DNA of 64,000 nt. Source: Streptomyces sp. MMG1533 (GTDB taxonomy: Bacteria > Actinomycetota > Actinomycetes > Streptomycetales > Streptomycetaceae). The notes under the pieces were generated by a model. It did no database searches, had not been told where the DNA came from, and saw only the letters and a list, made by a program, of their open reading frames with translations. Position numbers and translations under genes: made by a program. The DNA lies in contig NZ_LGDG01000221.1 in NCBI RefSeq assembly GCF_001279775.1, positions 1 to 64,000 of the forward strand. Direction: 5' to 3'. This document shows positions 39,041 to 46,967 of this stretch, one piece after another (position 1 is the first letter of the stretch; each line of letters starts with the position of its first letter).

Positions 39041-39087
39041 CGAGACACCCGGGCGTTCGTACGCGCGGCACGCGCCCGGGTGTCTCG
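39041..39087 (-). terminator. terminator of the DUF305 gene
   Basis: Perfect 15-bp stem CGAGACACCCGGGCG (39041-39055) and CGCCCGGGTGTCTCG (39073-39087), 14 nt after the stop of the leftward gene. Confidence 0.8.
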
Positions 39088-39101
39088 GTGCCCTGGATGC
39101 G

Positions 39102-39710
39102 TCAGTTCTTGCCGAGGAGCTTGTTCATCTCGGCGATCTCGGCGGTCTGCGCGGTGACGATGTCGTCGGCCATGGCCGTGGCGGGTCCGTACCCGCCCTT
39201 GCTCTTCTCGGTCGTGGCCATCTCGACGGCGCCCTCGTGGTGTTCGATCATCATGGTCAGGAACATGGTGTCGAAGTCCGTGCCGGACGCCTTCTCCAGC
39301 TCGTCCATGTCCTCGCCGTCCATCATTCCGGCCATGCCGGAGTGGCCCGAGTGACCGGAGGGGGCGGCGTCCTCTCCCCAGGAGGTCAGCCAGCCGGTCA
39401 TGGTCCTGATCTCCGGGTCCTGAGCCTTCTCGATGCGCGAGGCGAGGTCCTTGACCTTGGCGGATGAGGCCCGGTCGGCGGCGAGTCCGGCCATCTCCAG
39501 TGCCTGGCGGTGGTGCGGGATCATGCCCTGGGCGAAGGACACGTCCTGGGCGTTGTGCCCGGCGGTGGCCGACGGCGACGCGGAGCCGTGACCGCCTCCG
39601 TGGCCGCCGGCGCTCTCTTCGGTGTTGCCGCAGGCCGCGAGGACGAGGGCGGCGGTGACGGACGCGGCCACCACGGCGGCGCGGCGCGTCAGGGTGCGGG
39701 TGTTGCGCAT
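39102..39710 (-). CDS. DUF305 lipoprotein
   Basis: Protein of 202 aa. Signal peptide with lipobox ALVLAACG, then a His/Gly-rich linker and a four-helix DUF305 domain with paired HH motifs: QGMIPHHRQALEMAG and MMIEHHEGAVEMA, plus Met/His-rich SGHSGHSGMAGMMDGEDM. The family is associated with copper tolerance and is thought to bind metal outside the membrane. ATG 39710 follows GGAG. Same strand as the DUF6153 gene upstream, 85 nt away. Confidence 0.85.
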   Translation of the reverse strand: MRNTRTLTRRAAVVAASVTAALVLAACGNTEESAGGHGGGHGSASPSATAGHNAQDVSFAQGMIPHHRQALEMAGLAADRASSAKVKDLASRIEKAQDPEIRTMTGWLTSWGEDAAPSGHSGHSGMAGMMDGEDMDELEKASGTDFDTMFLTMMIEHHEGAVEMATTEKSKGGYGPATAMADDIVTAQTAEIAEMNKLLGKN

Positions 39711-39795
39711 GCTGGAACTCCTGCTGGGTGAAAGGGATCTGGACGTGCCGGAGCGCACCGGATCGCCCGGCCTCGGGCGCGGTGCAGCGCGGTGT

Positions 39796-40203
39796 CTAGA
39801 TCCGCAGGAGTTGGAGTTCCGCCAGGTCGGGCGGGGCGCGTGCGCCGTCCGGAGCCCCGGCCGCGTACGGGCACACGGCGTACGCGCGCTCCGGTACGGC
39901 CACCGGGTCTGGGACGAGCGCCGGAAGCGTCGGCGCGCCGCTCACCGCGGCCGCCGAGCAGGTCGGGTCGGCGTGCTGAAGGTGACCCCCGCCGCAGCCG
40001 CTGTCTCCGGGGCAGTCGTCGTGGGCGGCGACCGCGGTCGCCGTCATGCGCTGCGGCCCGTCGTGTTCGTGGACGGCACCGCCGGGGGCCAGCGCGTGCA
40101 TGCCCAACAGCCCGGCCAGCAACCCGAGCACGAGCAACGCCCGCCACCGCCCGAGGGCCGGTGGCGCGCCGTATCGCTGTGCGCGGGCTGTCACGGCGCT
40201 CAT
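39796..40203 (-). CDS. DUF6153 family protein
   Basis: Protein of 135 aa; ATG 40203 is the start that puts a signal-like segment (RALLVLGLLAGLLGMHALAP) at the right place, although the frame opens further upstream. Conserved features recalled for this Streptomyces family are all visible: a HEHDG/HDDC His-Cys stretch, GGGHLQHADPTCSAAAVSGAP and the ending RAPPDLAELQLLRI. It is usually next to the DUF305 gene, as here. Probably a cell-surface metal-binding protein; no function is established. Confidence 0.75.
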   Translation of the reverse strand: MSAVTARAQRYGAPPALGRWRALLVLGLLAGLLGMHALAPGGAVHEHDGPQRMTATAVAAHDDCPGDSGCGGGHLQHADPTCSAAAVSGAPTLPALVPDPVAVPERAYAVCPYAAGAPDGARAPPDLAELQLLRI

Positions 40204-40533
40204 GCTACGGAACGCACCACGCGATGCCGTACGCGCCCCGCCGCACCGGCCAGGAGTCGCCTCGTACGCGCTGATGGCAGAACGGCGCGACAAGCGGCCC
40301 GAGCCACCGGGATTCTTCACATGCCGTGCATCGTTTCCTGACGTTGTGTGGGCGCCTTCGCCGTTGCCATGCCGAGGTAACGCCGTATCAATTCACGGGC
40401 GCAGCTCACGCCTTCCTCGTTGCGGTCCGGTTTCGCCGGTCGGGAGCCGTACGGCCGTGCCTGTGCAAAATCGGTGCCGGAATTCCCGGGCGCGAACGGG
40501 GTGCCCCGGGGGCGCGTGGCAGGATCGGGCGGC

Positions 40534-41160
40534 ATGAGGGCCTCCCCTGCGGTACGAGGGCTGCGCGCGGCGGTGTTCGCGGCACTGTGCGTGCTGCTGG
40601 GCGTCGGGGGACACGCGCTCGCGACCGGGATGGCGCCGCCGGTGTGGGAACAAGTCGCCGGATTCCTGCCGGTGTTCGCGGGCGGATTCCTGCTGGGCGG
40701 GCGGGAGCGGTCGCTGGTGGCCATCGGCGGCGGGACGCTCGCGGCGCAGGGCGGGCTGCATGTCGCGTTCGGTGCCGCGCTGCCGCCTGCGGTCACGGCC
40801 ATGCGCGGCATGCATATGGCCACACCACATGGCCTGACGGCCCATGGCCTGACGGCCCATGCCCTGACACCACACGCCCTGACTCCACATGCCACCCTCG
40901 CCCATGTCTCGGCCGCCCTCCTGATGACCTGGTGGCTGCGGTGCGGTGAGGCCGCGCTGTGGACGCTGTTGCGCCGGGCCGTCGCGCTCGTGCCGGGGCT
41001 CGCCGCCTGGTGGCAGGTGCTGAGGGGCGGGTGGACCGTACCGGGCCCTCCCGGGGGCGTACGGCGAGCAGGCGAGGGAGCGCGAGCGTTGCGCCGTGTC
41101 CTGCTGCGGCACGAGGTGCAGCGGCGCGGGCCGCCCGCGGGGACTCCGTACGCGATCTGA
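40534..41160 (+). CDS. His-rich integral membrane protein (copper cluster)
   Basis: Protein of 208 aa. Start RASPAVRGLRAAVFAALCVLLGVGGHALA, then spans at about 35-55 and 60-82, an external loop rich in Met and His (MRGMHMATPHGLTAHGLTA...), another span and a basic tail ending RRGPPAGTPYAI. The same plan, including the GxGHxx motif in the first span and the tail RGPPxGT, is found in the protein at 42108, so the two are paralogues that flank the YcnI gene. I recognise no named family. The His/Met loop, formed by a tandem repeat, suggests copper binding or transfer outside the membrane. Confidence 0.65.
   Translation: MRASPAVRGLRAAVFAALCVLLGVGGHALATGMAPPVWEQVAGFLPVFAGGFLLGGRERSLVAIGGGTLAAQGGLHVAFGAALPPAVTAMRGMHMATPHGLTAHGLTAHALTPHALTPHATLAHVSAALLMTWWLRCGEAALWTLLRRAVALVPGLAAWWQVLRGGWTVPGPPGGVRRAGEGARALRRVLLRHEVQRRGPPAGTPYAI
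40834..40893 (+). repeat. 15-bp tandem repeat coding for LTAHG/LTPHA units
   Basis: Four units: CTGACGGCCCATGGC, CTGACGGCCCATGCC, CTGACACCACACGCC and CTGACTCCACATGCC. Each gives Leu-Thr-x-His-x, so repeat number sets the number of His residues in the loop. Confidence 0.8.
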
Positions 41161-41199
41161 CCCCCGACACCCTTCCTCAGTACGGAGATCCACCCACCC

Positions 41200-41289
41200 A
41201 TGTCCTACCGACCCATGTCCTACCGACCCATGTCCTACCGACCCATGTCCTACCGGCTCATGTCGTACCGACCCATGTCCTGGGCACCC
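41200..41289 (+). repeat. six 15-bp repeats at the start of the YcnI gene
   Basis: Units ATGTCCTACCGACCC at 41200, 41215, 41230, then ATGTCCTACCGGCTC, ATGTCGTACCGACCC and ATGTCCTGGGCACCC. Every unit contains an in-frame ATG. Confidence 0.9.
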
Positions 41290-41985
41290 ATCGCCCTGCG
41301 CCGCACCGGCGTCGTCGCCGCCCTCGCCGCCGCCGGAGTGCTGGCCGCCGCGGGCGTCGCCTCCGCGCACGTCACCGTCCACCCCGAGAGCTACGCCAAG
41401 GGAGCCACCGACGGCGTCCTGAGCTTCCGCGTACCCGACGAGTCCGACTCCGTGAGCACCACCGAGGTGCGGCTCTTCCTGCCCACCGACCATCCGGTCC
41501 TCGGAGTACTCGTCTCCCCGCACGACGGGTGGAGCGCCAAGGTGACCGACACGAAGCTGAAGACCCCGGTCAAGACGGACGACGGCACCATCACCGACGC
41601 CGTCTCCGAGATCACCTGGACCGGCGGCAGGATCGGACCCGGCCACTACGAGGACTTCGACGTCGCCTTCGGCCAGTTGCCCGACGACACCGCACAGTTG
41701 ACGTTCAAGACGCTCCAGACGCACTCCGACGGAAAGGTCGTCCGCTGGATAGAGGAGGCCGAGCAGGGCGCTGAGGAACCGGAGAACCCGGCGCCGGTAC
41801 TCAAGCTCACGGCGGGCGACGGCACGTCGGAGGCGGCACCCGAGAGCTCGGAGTCGACGGCTTCGGCGAGCGACTCCACCGCGCGCGGGCTCGGCATCGC
41901 CGGTCTGGTCGTGGGCCTGCTGGGGCTGGCGGCAGGGGCGTTCGCCGTCGTACGAAGCCGTGGGACCGGGACCCGTGCCGAGTAA
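41200..41985 (+). CDS. YcnI-family (DUF1775) copper-binding protein with repeat extension
   Basis: Protein of 261 aa. Residues 1-30 are six MSYRP-like repeats in front of a normal signal peptide (about 31-56, ending ASA). The mature protein should begin with H57 of AHVTVHPESY; in YcnI proteins this N-terminal His, a nearby Glu and a Trp bind one Cu(II). DUF1775 domain about 57-190, Ser/Glu-rich stalk, then one C-terminal membrane span (GLGIAGLVVGLLGLAAGAFAVV) and a basic tail. Each repeat starts with ATG, so several starts are possible. Flanked by two His-rich membrane proteins. Confidence 0.85.
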   Translation: MSYRPMSYRPMSYRPMSYRLMSYRPMSWAPIALRRTGVVAALAAAGVLAAAGVASAHVTVHPESYAKGATDGVLSFRVPDESDSVSTTEVRLFLPTDHPVLGVLVSPHDGWSAKVTDTKLKTPVKTDDGTITDAVSEITWTGGRIGPGHYEDFDVAFGQLPDDTAQLTFKTLQTHSDGKVVRWIEEAEQGAEEPENPAPVLKLTAGDGTSEAAPESSESTASASDSTARGLGIAGLVVGLLGLAAGAFAVVRSRGTGTRAE

Positions 41986-42107
41986 CACGCGGCGCCCGCA
42001 CCGACGTTGACGTGTCGTGGATCACACGGGTGGGGATGAGTCCGAGGCCGGGGGGATTTCCGTACCCCACCGTGACGATCTGCGTGTGGATGCGAGGATG
42101 AGGCGCC

Positions 42108-42788
42108 ATGACAGCCGGGTGGGGTTCTCGCACAGTACGAGCCGCGGTGTTCGCGGCCGTCTGTGTGCTGCTCGCCGCCCTGGGCCACGTCATGATGTCC
42201 GGCAGCCACGTATCCGCCTGGGTGTTGGCCGTCGGATTCGCCGCGACCGTCTCGGTCGGCTGGCGCCTGGCCGGTCGGGAGCGCGGGCTGCCGCTGATCG
42301 TGGTCGTCGTGGTCGCCGTCCAGACCCTCCTGCACTCGGCGTTCTCGCTCGCGCAGTCGGCGAGCGGGGCGCCGGCGGGCGGTTCGACGGCGTCGGACAC
42401 GGGCTTCCCGCACATGGGCTCCGGGGACGTGGGCTCCGCCCACACGGGTTCGATGCACATGGACGGCATGGGCTCCATGGATATGAGTCACATGGGGCAC
42501 TCCGCCGGCGGCGGTACGTCCGAGTTCGGCATGCTCGCCGCCCACCTCCTGGCCGCGCTGCTGTGCGGCCTGTGGCTGGCGCACGGCGAACGGGCCGCCT
42601 TCCGCATCCTGCGCGCCGTCGCCGGATGGCTGGCGGCTCCACTGCGGCTGCTGCTGGCGCTGCCCGCCGCCCCTGACCGCCCGCGTCTGCGGGGACGCCG
42701 CCTCCATCCGGACCGGGCGCCGCGCCTGCTCCTTCTCGTCCACGCGATCACTTCTCGGGGTCCGCCCCTGGGGACGGCTGTCGTCTGA
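42108..42788 (+). CDS. Met/His-rich integral membrane protein (copper cluster)
   Basis: Protein of 226 aa, paralogue of the protein at 40534: TVRAAVFAAVCVLLAALGHVMM, two more spans, then a loop very rich in Met and His (GFPHMGSGDVGSAHTG, SMHMDGMGSMDMSHMGHSAG), another span (MLAAHLLAALLCGLWLAHGE) and a basic tail with RGPPLGT. The MxxM/HM pattern resembles extracytoplasmic Cu(I) loops. Not in any family known to me by name. Followed by a strong terminator. Confidence 0.65.
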   Translation: MTAGWGSRTVRAAVFAAVCVLLAALGHVMMSGSHVSAWVLAVGFAATVSVGWRLAGRERGLPLIVVVVVAVQTLLHSAFSLAQSASGAPAGGSTASDTGFPHMGSGDVGSAHTGSMHMDGMGSMDMSHMGHSAGGGTSEFGMLAAHLLAALLCGLWLAHGERAAFRILRAVAGWLAAPLRLLLALPAAPDRPRLRGRRLHPDRAPRLLLLVHAITSRGPPLGTAVV

Positions 42789-42803
42789 AGACAGCTCTGG
42801 TAA

Positions 42804-42829
42804 CCCGAGGCGCCGTACGGCGCCTCGGG
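42804..42829 (+). terminator. terminator after the Met/His-rich membrane gene
   Basis: CCCGAGGCGCC-GTAC-GGCGCCTCGGG, perfect 11-bp stem, 16 nt after the stop. Confidence 0.75.
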
Positions 42830-42907
42830 CAGCGGTCGTACGCCCACGCAGGTGTCGCACGGTCGCATTCCCCCTCGCCATCACGGATGACCCGAGAAGG
42901 ACACCAG

Positions 42908-43570
42908 GTGATCACTCCTGCCCTGCCCGCCGCCACCCACGGCCGGGACAAAAGGGACTCATTGGATTCGTTGAACTCAAGGGGTTCATGGGACTCCATA
43001 GACGAGTCGACCACCGCCTGGGCGCTCGCCGCCCGTGCCGGTGACGCCGAGGCCGTCGAGCACTTCGTCCGCGCCCTGCACCGGGACGTCGTGCGGTACG
43101 TCGCCCACCTCTGCGCCGATCCGCAGGCCGTGGACGACCTGGCCCAGGACACGTTCCTGCGGGCGCTCGGCAGTCTGCACCGGTTCGAGGGCCGTTCCTC
43201 CGCCCGTGTATGGCTGCTGTCCATCGCGCGCCGCGCGGTGATCGACAGTTACCGGTACTCGGCGGCGCGGCCCCGGCTGCACGACGCGACGGACTGGCAG
43301 CTCGCCGTCGAGCGGGCCCAGCCGTGCGGTCTGCCCGGCTTCGACGACGGCATCGCCCTGGCCGACCTGCTGGCGGCGCTGCCCGAGGAGCGCCGGGAGG
43401 CGTTCGTCCTCACCCAGCTGCTGGGGCTGCCCTATGTGGAGGCGGCCGCGCTGACCGCCTGTCCGGTCGGCACGGTCCGCTCCCGGGTGGCCCGGGCCCG
43501 CGCCACCCTCATCGACCTGCTGACCGCGGCGGACGAGCAGCGCCCGCGGCCGGCCGTCCTGGCGGCCTGA
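42908..43570 (+). CDS. ECF sigma factor
   Basis: Protein of 220 aa; GTG 42908 is preceded by GAGAAGGA with 7-nt spacing, while the ATG at 42887 lacks a site. Region 2: VVRYVAHLCADPQAVDDLAQDTFLRALGSLHRF; region 4: LPEERREAFVLTQLLGLPYVEAAALTACPVGTVRSRVARARATL. No anti-sigma factor gene is adjacent. Its position next to the copper genes suggests, without proof, that it takes part in copper or redox control, as SigC-type ECF factors do in mycobacteria. Confidence 0.85.
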   Translation: MITPALPAATHGRDKRDSLDSLNSRGSWDSIDESTTAWALAARAGDAEAVEHFVRALHRDVVRYVAHLCADPQAVDDLAQDTFLRALGSLHRFEGRSSARVWLLSIARRAVIDSYRYSAARPRLHDATDWQLAVERAQPCGLPGFDDGIALADLLAALPEERREAFVLTQLLGLPYVEAAALTACPVGTVRSRVARARATLIDLLTAADEQRPRPAVLAA

Positions 43571-43589
43571 CCCGGCGGCGCAGCCTCCG

Positions 43590-43777
43590 GATCGGCCCGG
43601 CCCGGATCGGCCCGGCCCGGATCGGCCCGGCCCGGATCGGCCCGGATCGGCCCGGCCCGGATCGGCCCGGACCGGATCGGCCCGGACCGGATCGGCCCGG
43701 ACCGGATCGGCCCGGACCGGATCGGCCCGGACCGGATCGGCCCGGACCGGATCGGCCCGGACCGGATCGGATCGGCC
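43590..43777. repeat. 15-bp minisatellite between converging genes
   Basis: Array of about 12 units of GATCGGCCCGGCCCG or GATCGGCCCGGACCG, one truncated to 10 bp at 43635. First units carry C, later ones A at position 12, so the array grew by duplicating a variant block. It begins 19 bp after the sigma factor stop. No gene covers it; a frame stays open only because 15 is a multiple of three. A shorter GGGCCTCC repeat follows at about 43850. Confidence 0.9.
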
Positions 43778-44027
43778 ACCGTGCCGAGCGTGGCCGGACC
43801 GGTCCCGGCCAGGACGAGTCCCTGGCCGGACGGCCGGACGGCCGGGCCTCCGGGCCTCCGGGCCTCCGGGGTGATCGGGTGCACCGCCTCGTGGTCGGCG
43901 AGATGACGCACAGTACGGGGCAACGCCCGCTCGGCAATGCCCGGTTGCCCCGTCGAGATCCAGGTGGGCCCGCCCATGGACCTTCGTCGGCGCTGCCGCG
44001 CCGACCATGCGGGCCCACGCGGCCCCC

Positions 44028-44528
44028 CTACTCGGCGCGTGCCTCCGAGGCCAGGCCCGGCAGCAGTGCGTACATCGCCTCGCGCTGGGCGGGTCCCATG
44101 AACTGGTCCAGCGCCTGGACCACCGTCTCGGCCAGCAGCCCGGAGGACTCCGTCAGCAGGCGTCGCGCCTTCTCCGTGAGGGCGACCTCGACGCCCCGCT
44201 TGTCGCCGCAGACCGACTTGCGGTTGACGAGGCCGGCGTGCTGGAGGCAGGCGATCTGGTAGGTGAGCCGGGTCTTGGGGCGGCCCAGGAGCTCCGCGAT
44301 CTGCGTCATGCGCAGGCCCGCGGGCTGCTCGGCCAGCAGGCACAGGACCAGGAACTCGTCGTGGGAGACGTCGAGCCGCTCCTTGACGACGGAGCGCAGC
44401 CGCTGTTCCACGGCCCCGGTGGAGGCCAGTACGACCATCCAGGCGCGGAGCTCGTCCGGCAGCAGCCCACCGCCCTGCGCGGAGGGGCATTCGGGCAGGT
44501 CGGCGGGGCGCTCGTCGGGGTCGGCCAT
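44028..44528 (-). CDS. MarR-family regulator
   Basis: Protein of 166 aa; ATG 44528. Winged helix: LDVSHDEFLVLCLLAEQPAGLRMTQIAELLGRPKTRLTYQIACLQHAGLVNRKSVCGDKRGVEVALTEKARRLL (in pieces). A lone Cys in the wing (SVCGDKRG) could make it thiol-sensitive, as in OhrR/DUF24-like members; that is a guess. Divergent from the YceI gene, with three copies of a TCCAAATTTGAA-type motif between them, the expected operator for both genes. Confidence 0.85.
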   Translation of the reverse strand: MADPDERPADLPECPSAQGGGLLPDELRAWMVVLASTGAVEQRLRSVVKERLDVSHDEFLVLCLLAEQPAGLRMTQIAELLGRPKTRLTYQIACLQHAGLVNRKSVCGDKRGVEVALTEKARRLLTESSGLLAETVVQALDQFMGPAQREAMYALLPGLASEARAE

Positions 44529-44548
44529 GTTCTTGAGTGTACCTGTTG

Positions 44549-44617
44549 TCCAATTTTGAATTAGGTGGTTGTTCAGATTTGGATAATGGGCTAGCGTGAG
44601 GGTCCTCCAAATTTGAA
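44549..44617. promoter_or_regulatory. three-copy operator between marR and yceI genes
   Basis: TCCAATTTTGAA (44549-44560), the inverted TTCAGATTTGGA (44572-44583) and TCCAAATTTGAA (44606-44617). The AT-rich motif stands out from the GC-rich background and covers the divergent promoters. Confidence 0.7.
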
Positions 44618-44640
44618 CCACTGAGATCGAGGGAAAGATC

Positions 44641-45156
44641 ATGACCGTCGCTGTGGAAACCGGCCTCTGGCAGCTCGACCCGACCGCGTCGACCGTCGCG
44701 CTCCGGCACAAGACGATGTGGGGCCTGGTCACGGTGAAGGGCACCTTCTCCGGCGTCACGGGCCAGGGCGAGGTGCGCCCCGACGGGTCGGCCGTCGGCA
44801 CCCTCACCCTGGACGCCGCCTCCCTGGACACCAAGAACGCCAAGCGCGACACCCACCTGCGGTCCGCCGACTTCTTCGACGTCGACAACCACCCCGAGAT
44901 CACCCTCACCGTCCGCAGCGCCGAACTCCGCGACGGCAAGACCGTCCACGTCGTCGGTCAGCTGACCGCGCGCGGCATCAGCAGGCCCCTGACCTTCACC
45001 GCGAGCCTCGCCGGAGCGGACGCCGACGCGCTCACGCTGGATGCCGAATTCACCGTGGACCGCGCCGAGTTCGGCCTGGGCTGGAACCAGATGGGCATGA
45101 TCCGCGGCCTGACCACGGTCACGACCACGCTCCGTTTCAGCCGGGCAGCAGCCTGA
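44641..45156 (+). CDS. YceI-family lipocalin-like protein
   Basis: Protein of 171 aa without signal peptide. YceI fold: WQLDPTASTVALRHKTMWGLVTVKGTF, LTLDAASLDTKNAKRDTHLRSADFFDVDNHPEITLTV and AEFGLGWNQMG. Members bind polyisoprenoid chains in a beta-barrel. Cytoplasmic actinomycete copies next to a MarR regulator are common and appear to be stress-induced. Its end overlaps the convergent membrane gene by 20 nt. Confidence 0.9.
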   Translation: MTVAVETGLWQLDPTASTVALRHKTMWGLVTVKGTFSGVTGQGEVRPDGSAVGTLTLDAASLDTKNAKRDTHLRSADFFDVDNHPEITLTVRSAELRDGKTVHVVGQLTARGISRPLTFTASLAGADADALTLDAEFTVDRAEFGLGWNQMGMIRGLTTVTTTLRFSRAAA

Positions 45157-46867
45157 TGTAGGTGCTCGACAGCGTCTGCGGCGAGGGGGTGAAGGCCCGC
45201 AGCCGGATCCGTACGCCCGGGCGTCGGGGGAGGCCGTACTTCCCTCCGGGCGGCCGGAGTTCGTACGTCGCCGTCGTGTGCGCGGGCAGCGCTGCCGGAC
45301 CCCGCACGACCGACCAGTACGGGTCCATGCCCTGGCCCGTGGTGAGCGTGAAGTGGGGTGTCAGGGCGCTGTCGTCCGTGTTGGTGACCCTCAGGGTCAG
45401 CCCGGACACGGCGCTCGCCGAGGCCCGCCGCACCGAGGCGACCCGCATCCGCAGCGGAGGTGTCCCCGTCACCGCCAGCGCCGATGCGAACAGGGCCGGC
45501 GCGAGCAGCAGTACCGCCGCCGCGACCCGCGCCGGACGACGGTGCGGGCCGGACAGGAGGCGCGGCCTGGGCTGCCACGCGCCGGCGAACTCGGACGGGG
45601 GCGCGGTCACCGCCGCCGCCAGCCACAGCGGCGTCATCATCAGGAAGTAGCCGTCCTGCGAGCGGGTCGCCAGATAGAAGGCGCACCACGGCAGGACGGT
45701 CGCCGCCGACCCCAACCGCCGTACGAACAGCACGAACAGCGCCAGGAGGCCCGCGGCCAGCAGCAGGCTCGCATGCGCGTACCAGTCGAGCCGGTCGCTG
45801 CCGTTCGTGAAGTAGAGCGAGACGTCCACCAGACCCTGACCGTGCAGCACCGCGCCCTGCGTCAGCGGCAGCGCGATGCCGGTGAACCAGGCGGCAGGCT
45901 CGCTCACGATGAAGTACGTGTTGATCAGCAGCCATGCGGTGACGGCGACCCCGACGATCCGCAGCACCACCAGCGCCGCCGCCCGCGCGCCCAGTTCGCC
46001 GCGCCGCACGGCGTAGATGCCCGCCAGCAGGAACGGTGCGAGAAACCACGGCAGTTGCTGCGCGGCGCACGCCGCTCCCAGGCAGGCGGCCTGCGCCGTC
46101 CCGGCAGGCCCGAGCCGTCCGCCCCGCCCGATCCGCGGCCAGCGCACCACCACCGGCACCAACAGGGCCAGGGCCAGGACCGCCGGGTAGCCGAGGCGGC
46201 CGTACACGGGCAGCATGCCGAAGCCGAGGCACACCATGGTGGCCGCCGACCGCCACGGGCCGGGCAGCAGCCGCCACAGAGTGACCGTGCCGACGATCAG
46301 CGCGCCACTGGCCACCACCGCCGCCGGGGTGCCGCCGCGCCCCAGCCACAGCAGGGGCGCCGTGAGCAGCGGCGCCAGCGGGGGATAGCCGTACGTGAAG
46401 TCGTAGCCGCCGCTCACCGTCGGGGTGACCGCGATGCCGGGGTGGCCGAACAGCCAGGGCCACGGCTGCCCGTAGACGGTGTGTCCGGCGACGAGTTCGC
46501 GGGCGGCCTGCGCGGTGAGGTCCGACTCGTCCGAGCCCCGGTGGAAGAGGGCGAGCGCGCACAGGGCGAGCGTCACCGCGGTCACCAGGACCCACAGGTC
46601 CACCCGCGCCAACGACCTCTCGCGGCGTACCACCAGCGCCAGTACACCGCACACCAGGATCGAGGCGTAGCAGACGGAGATCACGGCGGCCACGGGGAGC
46701 CGGTGCCCGGCCGCCTGCGCCCACACCGACCTCGTACCGATGAGCAGGCTGATGTCGGCGAGCAGCGTCAGGACGCGATGCCACTGCGCGGGTGGTTCCG
46801 GGCCGGCGGACACCGCCGACTGGGTCCGCCGGCCGGGTGCCGACAGCTGAGTATCTGCCAGGAGCAC
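45137..46867 (-). CDS. GT-C-like multi-span membrane protein
   Basis: Protein of 576 aa with about 11 spans and a C-terminal beta-rich domain of about 120 residues outside the membrane. Near residue 115 is a GSDESDLTAQAARELVAG stretch and a YDFTYGYPPLAPLL motif, the pattern of GT87/DUF2029-type polyprenol-dependent mannosyl- or arabinosyl-transferases. The acidic residues in the first external loop would be catalytic. Substrate unknown. The GTG start is weakly supported. Confidence 0.65.
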   Translation of the reverse strand: MLLADTQLSAPGRRTQSAVSAGPEPPAQWHRVLTLLADISLLIGTRSVWAQAAGHRLPVAAVISVCYASILVCGVLALVVRRERSLARVDLWVLVTAVTLALCALALFHRGSDESDLTAQAARELVAGHTVYGQPWPWLFGHPGIAVTPTVSGGYDFTYGYPPLAPLLTAPLLWLGRGGTPAAVVASGALIVGTVTLWRLLPGPWRSAATMVCLGFGMLPVYGRLGYPAVLALALLVPVVVRWPRIGRGGRLGPAGTAQAACLGAACAAQQLPWFLAPFLLAGIYAVRRGELGARAAALVVLRIVGVAVTAWLLINTYFIVSEPAAWFTGIALPLTQGAVLHGQGLVDVSLYFTNGSDRLDWYAHASLLLAAGLLALFVLFVRRLGSAATVLPWCAFYLATRSQDGYFLMMTPLWLAAAVTAPPSEFAGAWQPRPRLLSGPHRRPARVAAAVLLLAPALFASALAVTGTPPLRMRVASVRRASASAVSGLTLRVTNTDDSALTPHFTLTTGQGMDPYWSVVRGPAALPAHTTATYELRPPGGKYGLPRRPGVRIRLRAFTPSPQTLSSTYIRLLPG

Positions 46868-46967
46868 GCCACCGAACGCTAATCGTGCCTGGTGAGCGGG
46901 GTGCCGATGAGCGTGAAGAGTCCGGTGTGAGGGCGGTAAGGAGCGGGCGTCCCGGGCGAAGAAGGGC

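Noticed and set aside
43590-43777. Array could be read as a CRISPR or as part of a long protein (RIGPARIGPA...)
   Set aside because: Units are contiguous with no spacers, and the frame is open only because the repeat is a multiple of three without stops.
43210-44262. 350-codon plus-strand frame over sigma factor end, array and marR
   Set aside because: Wrong frame relative to both real genes and made open by the repeat.
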